From the NCBI GenBank assembly GCA_913020045.1, contig CAJWBE010000028.1, positions 1 to 46,404 of the forward strand: 46,404 nt of DNA, read 5' to 3'. Positions within the stretch are counted from its first letter, which is position 1, and the number at the start of each line of letters is the position of its first letter. Positions 33,893 through 42,399 of the stretch are shown here, piece by piece. The notes beneath the pieces were generated by a model. The model was not told the DNA's origin. It saw nothing but the letters and a program-made list of their open reading frames with translations, and ran no database searches. Both the position numbers and the translations under genes were made by a program. This stretch comes from an uncultured Oleiphilus sp. (GTDB lineage: Bacteria > Pseudomonadota > Gammaproteobacteria > Pseudomonadales > Oleiphilaceae).

Positions 33893-36052
33893 ATGAACCA
33901 CCGATCAACTCTACTAAATAGCGCGATATTAGCGGCAATTCTGACCTCCTCCAACGCAGGAGCGCAAGACAACGACCTCTTTCAGATGCCGTTGCGCGAG
34001 TTGCTGGAGGTAAAAGTTTCTGTTGCCTCCCTGTTTGAAGAGTCGATGCTAGACGTTGCTTCAAGCGTGTCGGTAGTACAGCACGATGAGTGGGAGCGCC
34101 GAGGCGCGCGCCGCGTTGGCGACGCGTTAGAATCAGCACCCTCGGTCATTTCATTACCGACATGGGGCGGCGCCGACGCTATTGCAATACGGGGCTACGG
34201 CACAGAGCTCTCTGTCAGAGGCGTCGCGAACTCTCTCGATGGCGTCCCCTTGAACTCATATACCTATGCGACCTCGTTCTACGATAAGCCGGTTATCAAT
34301 TTAAAACTATTAGATCGTATTGAACTTATTAGAGGGCCGGGTAGCACGTTGTATGGTTCAGATGCGTTTCATGGTGCGTTGTCTTATCAGACTCATACCT
34401 CACAAAGCGACATTACTGAATTCAATACCGAAGTGGGTGGGCCATCTTATTCATCCAGCAGTTTACTTTCGTCATCCGGCCTTGGTGCCGGGCGAATACA
34501 TGCAGGACTAGCCTCTCAGAAGCAGGGTCGACAGGGCCTAGAATATCGCTATACCTCACCCGAAAATGGCCAGATAGAAACCGGAACACGAGAAAATGCT
34601 TATCAAGATATTAGCGGCTACCTCACCTACGAGCTAGAAGATAACGCGCTCGGCAACTGGCGCTTTAATATGTACGCCAGTGATTATGAAGCAAAAGACT
34701 TTCCCGGCATCGGCACTCAATTCTTCCCCAGAGTCTTTCAGGCATTTGATATCGACAGTGCCAGCATTCCTCAAGACAGAGATCTCTCCTCGCAGGACTC
34801 CAGTTTTGTGCTCGGCCAGATCGACTTTTCAAAACAGATCTCTGAGTCCCTTGAGATTTCGTCACAACTCTATCATTGGCAGTCTAAGCAAGAATGGCGT
34901 TTCGACAATTCTCGCTATCCTACGTCCCTTACGACCCGCAGCGGCTTTGGTCCATTCCCTTGCCTAACGGCGCCCTCGGCAACCAACCCGAACCCGCTTT
35001 ATTGCCCACATGAATTACAGCAAGGCGCTGAAGAAGCACGGTCGGGTATCGAGACACATGTTAAATCGGAACAACCCGAGCTAAACACTAAATGGGTAGC
35101 CGGTCTCGGTTTTGATCGCCTAAAAATCAAAGGCAGTTATTTTAAACGCGTGGCCGCTAATAATGACGTTTACGTTGATGAGTCCAATCCGTATCTAGGC
35201 GACAAACGCGATATTCGCTTTGCTTTCTTTCAGGGCAGCACTAACGTTATCCCTAGCGCCATGGAACTGGTATATGGCGTGCGAGTAGATGATTACTCTG
35301 ATATTGAGTCGCACACCTCGCCAAGGCTTGGAGCCATTTTTCACTTCAACGACACCTACACCTCGAAGTTGCTATACGGACATGCTTTTCGTGCGCCCAA
35401 CGCAATAGAAAAAAGTGGCAACTTCGATGCAATCATTGCCAACCCTGAGATCAAACCAGAGGAAATTGACACCTACGAATGGGTTAACCTTTTTCGCTAT
35501 GGCAAAAGCCAAACGGAGCTGACCTTTTTCAACAGTCATTGGGATGAAGGTATCGTGCTAGCACCAACCGGCAGCGGCGCAGACAACCAATACGTCAATA
35601 CCGGAAAAAACGAATCATACGGAGCTGAAGTAAGCACTTTGCATACCTTCAGTGACTGGCAGCTGCAAGGTTCAGGAAGCTATGTTCGTAGCAAAAATGA
35701 ACGTACCGAGCTCGAATATGGCGCATTTCCAAGCTGGTTGTTTAGCGTGCAAGCCGACTACGCCATTCCTGGCACTAGGCTCGAGTTGTCTATTCACGAA
35801 CGTATGATGTTGCGTTATCGCCAGTCCGATACGCTTGGCGCAAGCCTTCCGACTAAAGCTAAAAATTATTATCGAACAGACATCAGTGCCCGGTACAGTT
35901 TGTCTAACGATTCAAGCAAAGAAAAGATCCTGTTTGCAACGATTCAGAACCTGTTCGATAGAGATAACGTGTTACCGTCTCTATATAATTCCGAAGGCGG
36001 TTTGAGCGACCTTTCTCGCCGCATCAATGTCGGTATTCGCTGGTCACTATAG
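33893..36052 (+). CDS. TonB-dependent outer-membrane receptor
   Basis: 719 residues with a signal peptide (LLNSAILAAILTSSNAGAQ). Plug-domain landmarks: DVASSVSVVQHDEWERRGAR, RVGDALESAPSV, IAIRGYGTELSVRG and the typical LLDRIELIRGPGSTLYGSDA. The barrel ends in DLSRRINVGIRWSL, with a terminal strand ending in Leu. The early segment MPLRELLEVKVSVASLFEES is like receptors for iron complexes, cobalamin or other nutrients, but the ligand cannot be read out. No siderophore genes are adjacent. It is divergent from ggt and faces an AraC regulator, so regulation by substrate or a glutathione-related compound is possible. Confidence 0.92.
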   Translation: MNHRSTLLNSAILAAILTSSNAGAQDNDLFQMPLRELLEVKVSVASLFEESMLDVASSVSVVQHDEWERRGARRVGDALESAPSVISLPTWGGADAIAIRGYGTELSVRGVANSLDGVPLNSYTYATSFYDKPVINLKLLDRIELIRGPGSTLYGSDAFHGALSYQTHTSQSDITEFNTEVGGPSYSSSSLLSSSGLGAGRIHAGLASQKQGRQGLEYRYTSPENGQIETGTRENAYQDISGYLTYELEDNALGNWRFNMYASDYEAKDFPGIGTQFFPRVFQAFDIDSASIPQDRDLSSQDSSFVLGQIDFSKQISESLEISSQLYHWQSKQEWRFDNSRYPTSLTTRSGFGPFPCLTAPSATNPNPLYCPHELQQGAEEARSGIETHVKSEQPELNTKWVAGLGFDRLKIKGSYFKRVAANNDVYVDESNPYLGDKRDIRFAFFQGSTNVIPSAMELVYGVRVDDYSDIESHTSPRLGAIFHFNDTYTSKLLYGHAFRAPNAIEKSGNFDAIIANPEIKPEEIDTYEWVNLFRYGKSQTELTFFNSHWDEGIVLAPTGSGADNQYVNTGKNESYGAEVSTLHTFSDWQLQGSGSYVRSKNERTELEYGAFPSWLFSVQADYAIPGTRLELSIHERMMLRYRQSDTLGASLPTKAKNYYRTDISARYSLSNDSSKEKILFATIQNLFDRDNVLPSLYNSEGGLSDLSRRINVGIRWSL

Positions 36053-36119
36053 GTCAGCAATATAGACCAGCAATCCGGCCACACTCGCTATTAAAGCGTT
36101 CAGCTAACAATCATTCGCT

Positions 36120-36142
36120 AGCGTTCTTTTCAACGCTTTTTC
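36120..36142 (+). terminator. Probable terminator of the TonB receptor gene
   Basis: The stem agcgtt-cttttc-aacgct is followed by tttt. It lies about 70 bp after the receptor stop and overlaps the 3' end of the convergent AraC gene, where a terminator for the plus strand is expected. Confidence 0.5.
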
Positions 36143-37005
36143 AACATTGATGCGTGCTGAGCTTTGCGCCAAGCAAGCGGCGTTTGGGAAAAACTGTCCT
36201 TGAATACTTTGCTAAACGCCATATCGGACGAATACCCTACCGCCTCAGCAATATCTGCAACAGAGCGTCCATAGTCTCGCAAAAGATTGGCTGCCATGCG
36301 CATACGCACTGCCGTGAGATACTGAAACATTGGCTGACCAACCAATCCAGTAAAACGCCGCGCAAACGCCGCCCGAGACATGGCGACTCGTTCAGCCAAC
36401 GAACTCAATGTCCATGCCTGCTCTGGGTGCTGATGAAGCAGCACCAAGGCCTGCCCTATTTGTGGATCAAACATCGCCGCAACAAAGTTATTTGAATCGA
36501 CTGACTTCAAATGGAAACGAATCAGCTCAACCAACACAATTTCAGTCAACTTGTCGACGACCAACATTGCTCCTGGGGTTTGTGAGTCGTACTCCATACT
36601 AAGGTGTGACAAAGTGAGCTTCAGCCATGGCCGCTCTTCAATATCATCAGAGCGCAGCAAGAGCAAAGACGGCAAGGCGTCGTTTAAGGGCGTGGGTATG
36701 GGGTATCTAAAATCAAAGTAACCGCAGAGTAGAAACGTCTCCAAGGGATAATCACTTTGCGACACCGACGAAACGTCATTCGACAAGATATGTGCATCAC
36801 CTTTACCAATAAACACCAGGTCGCCCGGTCCTAGCAGTGTTTTCTCGCCATTGAATTCAAGCCAACACTGTCCCCGCCTCACGTAATGAAACGATGCCTC
36901 AGCACTGCTTTTCTTTTCCATTCTCCACGGCGACTCCAAGCGATCGCAAAAATACACACTACCGCTCGCTTTAATGCTTGAAAGTATTTCTGACAAAACA
37001 TCCAT
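36130..37005 (-). CDS. AraC-family regulator with cupin sensor domain
   Basis: 291 residues. The N-terminal half is a cupin/AraC_binding-type domain (YVRRGQCWLEFNGEKTLLGP with GDLVFIGKGDAHILSND). The C-terminal half has two HTH motifs (LSSLAERVAMSRAAFARRFT and SVADIAEAVGYSSDMAFSKV). It is convergent with the TonB receptor gene and divergent from a glutaredoxin gene. It most likely regulates the receptor and perhaps ggt, and the TTTCACTA repeats upstream of the receptor are a possible target. The ligand is unknown; iron-chelate or sugar ligands are typical. Confidence 0.92.
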   Translation of the reverse strand: MDVLSEILSSIKASGSVYFCDRLESPWRMEKKSSAEASFHYVRRGQCWLEFNGEKTLLGPGDLVFIGKGDAHILSNDVSSVSQSDYPLETFLLCGYFDFRYPIPTPLNDALPSLLLLRSDDIEERPWLKLTLSHLSMEYDSQTPGAMLVVDKLTEIVLVELIRFHLKSVDSNNFVAAMFDPQIGQALVLLHQHPEQAWTLSSLAERVAMSRAAFARRFTGLVGQPMFQYLTAVRMRMAANLLRDYGRSVADIAEAVGYSSDMAFSKVFKDSFSQTPLAWRKAQHASMLKKR

Positions 37006-37105
37006 GAGACGATCTCACCATTATTAGACACCTTTAGATATAGATAGGATATACGCAACACCCTACTATGTCATCACACCAACAACATGACAGCAGGACA
37101 AAACA

Positions 37106-37333
37106 ATGAATGTTGACATTTTCACCACACAAACCTGCCCTTACTGCATCGCCACCAAAAAGCTGTTAACGCAACAGGGGTTTTCTTACACAGAGCATGA
37201 CGTGAGCACAGATAGCTCACTAAGAAAAAAAATCATGAAAAAGACAGGCCGACGCACCGTACCGCAAATTTTTATGGCTGACAGGCATATAGGAGGCTTT
37301 GATGACTTACAACAACATCTAAACGTGCATTAA
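37106..37333 (+). CDS. grxC: Glutaredoxin (GrxC-like)
   Basis: 75 residues. The redox motif TCPYC (Cys11, Cys14), TVPQIF with its cis-Pro, and GGFDDL are all present, matching dithiol glutaredoxin 3. It reduces disulfides using glutathione. It is divergent from the AraC gene; 'ACAGGACAAAACA' provides a Shine-Dalgarno sequence. The symbol is given by similarity; several bacterial glutaredoxins share these motifs. Confidence 0.92.
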   Translation: MNVDIFTTQTCPYCIATKKLLTQQGFSYTEHDVSTDSSLRKKIMKKTGRRTVPQIFMADRHIGGFDDLQQHLNVH

Positions 37334-37404
37334 AAGCCGTCTCTGTTAGCAACAATCACACGACAAGTTCTCTTAATATCAATTTGAAAAAACAGGAAAC
37401 GACA

Positions 37405-37860
37405 ATGAAAATCAAACAGTACGTACTTTCTTTACTCGCTGCACTTACACTTTTTAGCGGCTTAGCCTCAGCGGCTGATCACGCAACGATTGCAACAGCC
37501 GTTGGCGGGTATGACCTAGTGTCTTATCATCAAAAAGGTGGCCCGGTGATTGGCACAGGGCATCATCTCGCTAACCATGAAGGTAATATTTATGCCTTTG
37601 CGAGCGCAGAAAATAAAGCGGCTTTCGAAGCAACCCCGAGCAAGTATTTGCCCGCTTTCGGTGGCTACTGTGCCTATGGCGCAGCGCTAGGTAAAAAATT
37701 CTATGGTGACCCGAGCGTCTATGAAGTCGTTGACGGAACGCTTTACCTTAACCTAGACAAGAAAGTTCAATCTATTTGGGAGAAAAACAAAGCCGATAAC
37801 ATCACGACAGCACACTCACTTTGGGCTTCGATCAAATATGTTCCTGCGGCGGAGCTTTGA
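37405..37860 (+). CDS. Exported YHS-domain protein
   Basis: 151 residues from the ATG at 37405 (AGGAAA upstream). A signal peptide ends around LASAADH. The mature protein is a YHS domain: GGYDLVSYHQKGGPVIG, HEGNIYAFASAENKAAFEATP and YLPAFGGYCAYGAALG. YHS domains bind metal or metal cofactors in heavy-metal transporters and other proteins; this stand-alone exported form is common in marine bacteria and its function is not known. The C-terminus (AHSLWASIKYVPAAEL) is family-typical. Confidence 0.9.
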   Translation: MKIKQYVLSLLAALTLFSGLASAADHATIATAVGGYDLVSYHQKGGPVIGTGHHLANHEGNIYAFASAENKAAFEATPSKYLPAFGGYCAYGAALGKKFYGDPSVYEVVDGTLYLNLDKKVQSIWEKNKADNITTAHSLWASIKYVPAAEL

Positions 37861-37890
37861 ACACTCCCTCAAACCTTCAATAAGCTAAAG

Positions 37891-37918
37891 ACTTAAACCG
37901 GCACTCGCCGGTTTAAGT
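37891..37918. terminator. Strong hairpin after the YHS gene
   Basis: acttaaaccggc (37891-37902) is exactly complementary to gccggtttaagt (37907-37918) across a 4-nt loop (actc). A 12-bp perfect stem just 30 bp after the stop codon is most simply a transcription terminator, even though the following U-run is short. Confidence 0.65.
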
Positions 37919-38019
37919 TCGCTAGTAGGAAATCGCCGACGTTCAGCGCTGTTCAATTCAGATCGCTATCCGCTAAAATGCAGGCTCAGTTTTACTTCAA
38001 TACGAACGGAGCTTTATCA

Positions 38020-38514
38020 ATGAAAAAGGAAATTTACCAAGCAAGCGCTATAGCGATCTTCACCGCCTTTCTCAGTGCTTGTGGTGGCAGCGATGGCGAT
38101 GACCCTATCGTACCCAGCTCAAATATTCTCACCGGCAGTACCTATGCATTTTGCGACTTGGCGGGTGAAGAGACATCCTACCAATTTGAACAGGACAGCA
38201 GTGGAATAAAAACCGTTCAGGACTATTTAGATAACAACTGCCTGACCCCGGATGGAGCACCAACAACCAGCACCTTTTCGTACCGACTTGGCAACACCTC
38301 GATGGCCAATGACGGCCTAGATGCAAGCCAGTTTACGCTGACAATTACAGGCAATACCCTATACACCTTAATTCGTCTCACTGGCGGTGCATTAGGCATT
38401 AGCAATCTGTACTTCGGAGATACCGTCACCAGCTCAGCGGGTCTAGATGGGAGCAGTTCGGCCCTAAGGCACGATGGGGTAGACCTGACTGAAGAATACT
38501 CACTGCAACCCTAG
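38020..38514 (+). CDS. Small putative lipoprotein
   Basis: 164 residues from the ATG at 38020 (GGAG 8 nt upstream). Lipobox LSACGG precedes an acidic linker (SDGDDPIVPSS). The rest is a beta-rich domain with two cysteines (FCDLAGEET and NNCLTPDG) that could form a disulfide. No family is recognised. It stands alone between the hairpin-terminated YHS gene and the convergent GGDEF-EAL gene. Confidence 0.7.
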   Translation: MKKEIYQASAIAIFTAFLSACGGSDGDDPIVPSSNILTGSTYAFCDLAGEETSYQFEQDSSGIKTVQDYLDNNCLTPDGAPTTSTFSYRLGNTSMANDGLDASQFTLTITGNTLYTLIRLTGGALGISNLYFGDTVTSSAGLDGSSSALRHDGVDLTEEYSLQP

Positions 38515-38574
38515 CCTTTTCACTCAAGCTAGCAGTGATCAGCGCCAAATGGAGACTCAGGAGTCCCCAGCAAC

Positions 38575-40140
38575 CTAGGAAGAGGGCGAAGCTTTGCTCT
38601 CTCGCCTTAGGAATTCTTTTGCAGCGGCGTCAGGATGCAAAGGTTTACTCATGTAAAAACCCTGGATAGCCGACACCTCAGAGTTCTGAACCCATGTCAG
38701 CTGTGCTTCTGTTTCTACACCCTCGGCGATAACGGATAAACCTAAGGCATTTCCAAACGCGACGATCGCATTGAACACTAAACGAGAATGCTCGTTAGTC
38801 CCTAGATGGTCGATGTACGTTTTATCAATTTTCAATGTTTGAATCGGCAGGTTTCGCAAATAGTTCATTGACGAGTAGTCTACTCCAAAATCATCAATCC
38901 CCAGGCTACAGCCCAACGACCTTAGACGCTTCAATGTAGACATCGATTGCTCAATATCACAAAGTATTGCTGACTCAGTCATCTCGAATTCAATAATCGT
39001 CGCATCGATATTTTGTGATAATAGAATGCGCTGAACAGAGTCAGCGAACGATGCGTTTCTTAGGTCTGAGCCAGAAATATTTAGTGCCACTTTAGGCATT
39101 TTTATTCCTCTACGCGCCCAACTTTTAATATGCTGAGACGCCGTTTCCAACACAAATATAGATAGGGTTTCCGATAGACCGTTTTTCTCAGCAAGGGGAA
39201 TAAATATTTCGGTTTGCATGGGACCAAGTTTAGGATTAACCCAGCGCAACAACCCTTCGACTTGGATAATATTGAAACGCTTATCATAAACCGGCTGATA
39301 CTCTAAAAACATTTCGTTGTTGTCGACAGCCATTTTCAGCTCAGACAGTATTTCCAAGCGCTGTATTTCTTTCGCGTTTAAGTCAGGACTAAAAAACTGG
39401 TAACTATTCTTACCCTGCCTCTTAACCAAATACATTGCCTTGTCTGCAAATGACATTAGCTCTTCAGAAGAGGTCGAATCTCTCGGAGTGATAGCAATCC
39501 CAATACTGAGCGACACGCTAATATTTAGGCCTGAAACGGTAAACGGAGACGACACACCTTGGATAATAATCTTAGCCACCCAAGCCGCACTATCAGGATC
39601 TTTGACGTCGGATAAAAGAACGGCAAACTCATCACCCGCAATACGCGAGACCATATCAGTCTGACTAACGCAACGACCTATACGCGCAGCCAACTCCACT
39701 AACAATGAGTCGCCAGCAGCGTGCCCATAGGTGTCGTTAATACTTTTAAAGTCATCGATATCGATAAATAAAACAGCCTGTTGGGACCCGAGCCGCAAGG
39801 ACTGTTCAATTGAAGACTTGAGCTGGCTCATAAAAAGTCGACGATTAGGCAGCTCGGTTAAGGGATCTAAATAAGCCAGCTCAGATATTTCTCGCTCAAC
39901 ACTCTCTCTCCTAACGATCTCTCTATTCAATTCCTTGCCACGCTTTATCATGATAAATAACATGACGATCACTAACACAAAGGTTGTCGAAATAAGCTCA
40001 TCCAACTCCCAATCTTCATGCGCCTCACTAAACGCAACGAAAACCTCCAATGCATCAAAGTAACTCGCTAGAAAAAACGCGACAACACCCGAGAAAAGCA
40101 ACACAAAGCCGTCATTTTTTAGTTTTTTATTGGCACTCAC
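38575..40140 (-). CDS. Membrane GGDEF-EAL dual-domain protein
   Basis: 521 residues, GTG start with AGGAAG 6 nt upstream. Two N-terminal helices flank a short loop (residues 12-35, 52-66). GGDEF domain: DPLTELPNRR and IAGDEF (AGDEF, 168-172), a variant compatible with activity. EAL domain: VEGLLRW (EGL at 295-297 in place of EAL), NISGSDLRN, EMTES, DDFGVDYSSM (416-425), LKIDKTYID and IAEGVE, so the metal and catalytic residues appear intact. It can plausibly make or degrade c-di-GMP; the balance cannot be predicted. No I-site RxxD is seen at the usual position. Confidence 0.92.
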   Translation of the reverse strand: MSANKKLKNDGFVLLFSGVVAFFLASYFDALEVFVAFSEAHEDWELDELISTTFVLVIVMLFIMIKRGKELNREIVRRESVEREISELAYLDPLTELPNRRLFMSQLKSSIEQSLRLGSQQAVLFIDIDDFKSINDTYGHAAGDSLLVELAARIGRCVSQTDMVSRIAGDEFAVLLSDVKDPDSAAWVAKIIIQGVSSPFTVSGLNISVSLSIGIAITPRDSTSSEELMSFADKAMYLVKRQGKNSYQFFSPDLNAKEIQRLEILSELKMAVDNNEMFLEYQPVYDKRFNIIQVEGLLRWVNPKLGPMQTEIFIPLAEKNGLSETLSIFVLETASQHIKSWARRGIKMPKVALNISGSDLRNASFADSVQRILLSQNIDATIIEFEMTESAILCDIEQSMSTLKRLRSLGCSLGIDDFGVDYSSMNYLRNLPIQTLKIDKTYIDHLGTNEHSRLVFNAIVAFGNALGLSVIAEGVETEAQLTWVQNSEVSAIQGFYMSKPLHPDAAAKEFLRRESKASPSS

Positions 40141-40285
40141 TTTTGCTTCCTGTTCTTATAAAAGCGATCATGACTCTATAGTCTAGTCGAAAATATTCGT
40201 CCCGATAGATACCTCTACACGAAACACCAAGCCTAGAAATATAAGATAATTGTCAGCCTGTATTAACACGAGACAGCAACTTACC

Positions 40286-40636
40286 ATGACGACCGCAATT
40301 GAAGATAAAAAACGTTATTTACTTCACTGGATGTATGATTTTATCGAAGACGATGATGAGCCTGCATACTTAGCCGAGGATGTAGAAGAGTGCGACCAGA
40401 TTCTGTCCAACTTTATAGCAGAAGTGCTAAACCACGAGCAAAACAAGGACTTTTCATGGTTATCGTCAACAGTCGAAACACTCGTCAAAACCTTAAATCA
40501 TCTAAATGAAAAGCATGCAAATCAGTTAATAGAGTCCGATCAACGCGAAGACCTGTGCGCATTGATTACACTGATATTGGAACACTGCGGTCATCGTGAT
40601 AAAGGTGACATTACCGAAGCATGGCGCACATGGTAG
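40286..40636 (+). CDS. Small acidic hypothetical protein
   Basis: 116 residues from the ATG at 40286; a TTG 12 codons upstream is also open, and no strong Shine-Dalgarno sequence decides it. The sequence is helical and acidic, with YDFIEDDDEPAYLAEDVEEC near residues 17-36 and a terminal GDITEAWRTW. There is no signal peptide and no membrane segment. I do not recognise the family. Divergent from the GGDEF-EAL gene; a regulatory partner role is only a guess. Confidence 0.6.
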   Translation: MTTAIEDKKRYLLHWMYDFIEDDDEPAYLAEDVEECDQILSNFIAEVLNHEQNKDFSWLSSTVETLVKTLNHLNEKHANQLIESDQREDLCALITLILEHCGHRDKGDITEAWRTW

Positions 40637-40727
40637 TTATGCCCGGTTTGCATCGCTCATTCAGAACAACCTCCTGCATAGCGCCTTGCATAGTTGATCT
40701 TTTGCCAAGCGCTAAGCTGTTTCAGAT

Positions 40728-40922
40728 ATGAGCGACATCCCCTCTCCCTGTATTCGAAACTGTTGTCTCGATGATAATGAGATTTGCATCGGCTGCTACC
40801 GCTCTCTCGATGAAATACTGCAATGGGGAAACGCGTCAACAAAACTGAAGCAAACGATTATCGAAGAGTGCGATAGACGCAGACAGATCACAAAGCATCC
40901 TACAAAACCAACAGGCAGGTAA
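40728..40922 (+). CDS. DUF1289-family protein
   Basis: 64 residues. PSPCIRNCCLDDNEICIGCY followed by RSLDEILQWGNAS is the DUF1289 signature: four cysteines in a C-x3-C-Cx6-C-x2-C-like arrangement that may bind metal or an Fe-S cluster, then a Trp-containing helix. The family is common in proteobacteria and is uncharacterised. It lies in a run of small conserved genes. Confidence 0.88.
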   Translation: MSDIPSPCIRNCCLDDNEICIGCYRSLDEILQWGNASTKLKQTIIEECDRRRQITKHPTKPTGR

Positions 40923-41094
40923 AAGCATGGCGCGAATGACCGAGCAAAAAATCTAAACCCGACACTCGTGACGGCATGCACCGCTTAACCTGTAACGCTC
41001 ATCAGTGGTAAACTGCTGCGTCCATCGCAGTAAACACGCGGTACGCAGCTCCCCTAGCGGAGACACTTCAGCCCTCTAGAACAAGGCCTCACAT

Positions 41095-41349
41095 ATGAGT
41101 CAGGAACAGCCCAACGACCTTTTGCACGGAGTCACGTTAGCAATGATCGTCACCAAGCTCGAAGCGCATTATGGATGGGACGGCCTTGCTCAACGAATAA
41201 AAATTAACTGCTTTAAGAGCGACCCTTCCATTAAATCGTCTCTTAAATTTCTGCGCCGAACGCCGTGGGCGAGAGATAAGGTCGAAGCATTGTATCTCTC
41301 CACTTTTTCTGAAAAGTCACCCTGGAACAACTCTCAAAACCTGAGCTAA
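41095..41349 (+). CDS. VF530-family (DUF2132) putative DNA-binding protein
   Basis: 84 residues. [38 protein letters not shown] and [15 protein letters not shown] match the VF530 family along its whole length. The structure of the Vibrio member suggested DNA binding; the cellular role is unknown. A hairpin (aaagcatc-aac-gatgcttt, 41374-41392) follows its stop. Confidence 0.92.
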   Translation: MSQEQPNDLLHGVTLAMIVTKLEAHYGWDGLAQRIKINCFKSDPSIKSSLKFLRRTPWARDKVEALYLSTFSEKSPWNNSQNLS

Positions 41350-41373
41350 ACGATCTTTGGGAATAACGGAAAA

Positions 41374-41392
41374 AAAGCATCAACGATGCTTT
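41374..41392. terminator. Hairpin after VF530 gene
   Basis: aaagcatc pairs with gatgcttt across a 3-nt loop. A run of seven As precedes the stem on the plus strand, so the element would be a canonical terminator for a minus-strand transcript and a weaker one for the plus-strand gene. Confidence 0.45.
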
Positions 41393-41441
41393 CAAACGCT
41401 TAGCTCACACATGCACTACAGATGCACTAAAGGAAACCGCA

Positions 41442-41669
41442 TTGATACCTCAGAAATTTACGCCTTATGTCTTTGCCTTCTTCATGGCATTTTTAATGTC
41501 TGGCATTATGTCGTTAGTGATCAGCATCTTTAATGTTGGTCTCATTGACGGAATTCTCACGATTTGGCTTAAGGCTTGGGTTTTCTCTTTCGTGGTTGCC
41601 TTCCCAACCGTTATCATCGTCTCTCCAATCGTTCGAAAGTTAGTTGCTATCGTCACGACTAGTCACTAA
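41442..41669 (+). CDS. DUF2798 small membrane protein (TTG start)
   Basis: 75 residues with two transmembrane helices (VFAFFMAFLMSGIMSLVISI and WVFSFVVAFPTVIIVSPIV), the layout of DUF2798. The TTG start at 41442 is supported by AAAGGA 7 nt upstream. Function unknown. The next gene begins 72 bp later. Confidence 0.8.
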   Translation: MIPQKFTPYVFAFFMAFLMSGIMSLVISIFNVGLIDGILTIWLKAWVFSFVVAFPTVIIVSPIVRKLVAIVTTSH

Positions 41670-41741
41670 GGAAGCTTCTAACAATACTAACGAAAACAAC
41701 AGACAACTTTGCCACCTCCGATCAGGACAACGCATTCGACG

Positions 41742-42257
41742 ATGACTAATACGCTGAACAGCGCTCAAGAAAAGCGACAATTGGAGCACCAAGCCGCGAA
41801 ATTATTCATGCGATGCTATGAAAGAGCCAGCGGCCTCGAAATTCGCCACATCCAACACAACCAGCCCAACAAACCAGACGTCAGCTGCTCCTTAAACGGC
41901 GAACCACTAGACTTAGAAATTGCGCATTTGTATGGCTCTGAGCAAGAAGCCATGCAAATTCTTGATCGAGAACTGTCGACAAAAACACGTGATGCACTGA
42001 GAGAACAAGAGCAGTGCTCAGACGTCAACCAACGCTTACTTGCTGCACTAAATCGCATTCTAAAAAACAAAGCCACTAAGTCCTATCAGTCGCCCAAAGT
42101 CTGGCTGATTATTCGCAATGCTCACCCCGCATGGCATGCAAAAGACATTGAGCTATTGCGAGATCATATCCACGTATCAAAACCTCACCCTTTCGAACAA
42201 ATATGGGTGGTAGCCGACATCGATGCGCAAAGCGGATTGGTAAAGCTTTTTCCCTAG
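41742..42257 (+). CDS. Hypothetical protein, possible nuclease-like fold
   Basis: 171 residues from the ATG at 41742; a TTG 11 codons upstream is also open. The pattern KPDVSCSLNGEPLDLEIAHL (Pro-Asp, then Asp-x-Glu) recalls the D...(D/E)xK core of PD-(D/E)XK enzymes, but the final Lys is replaced (LEIAH), so catalysis is doubtful. Other parts are KVWLIIRNAHPAWHAKDIEL and IWVVADIDAQSGLVKLF. No family is recognised. No toxin, methylase or defence gene is adjacent. Confidence 0.55.
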   Translation: MTNTLNSAQEKRQLEHQAAKLFMRCYERASGLEIRHIQHNQPNKPDVSCSLNGEPLDLEIAHLYGSEQEAMQILDRELSTKTRDALREQEQCSDVNQRLLAALNRILKNKATKSYQSPKVWLIIRNAHPAWHAKDIELLRDHIHVSKPHPFEQIWVVADIDAQSGLVKLFP

Positions 42258-42302
42258 CTCAGAATGATAGCTACCCTCACGAAGAACAATTTCATCCTTC
42301 TT

Positions 42303-42353
42303 TGCGCCAACAATAATTAGCAATCAAATCACTCGCTAAGAGCTGTTGGCGCA
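42303..42353 (+). promoter_or_regulatory. Inverted-repeat element upstream of the NirB-like gene
   Basis: tgcgccaaca (42303-42312) and tgttggcgca (42344-42353) are exact complements. Inside, ttagc and gctaa also pair around a 13-nt loop, forming one long structured element. It ends on the -24 part of the proposed sigma-54 promoter, so it may be an operator, and TGCGCCA/TGGCGCA differs by one base from the NtrC half site TGCACCA/TGGTGCA, with wide spacing. Confidence 0.5.
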
Positions 42354-42362
42354 TTCTGTGCA
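42347..42362 (+). promoter_or_regulatory. Candidate sigma-54 promoter (tggcgc-N5-gtgca)
   Basis: TGGCGC-ATTCT-GTGCA keeps the invariant GG and GC ten bases apart, as required for a -24/-12 promoter (consensus TGGCAC-N5-TTGCA). The start codon of the nitrate-assimilation FAD gene is 38 bp downstream. NtrC/sigma-54 control is classical for nitrate assimilation in proteobacteria. Confidence 0.55.
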
Positions 42363-42399
42363 ATACCCTAGCAAATGCTCTTGTTTTACTTAGGTTGTT

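Noticed and set aside
33741-34139. Antisense open frame across the ggt/TonB-receptor promoter region
   Set aside because: It overlaps the start of the receptor gene, has low-complexity composition and no recognisable motifs.
41742-42257. Restriction enzyme or toxin assignment
   Set aside because: The core lysine is missing and no methylase or antitoxin is adjacent, so only a fold-level suggestion is kept.
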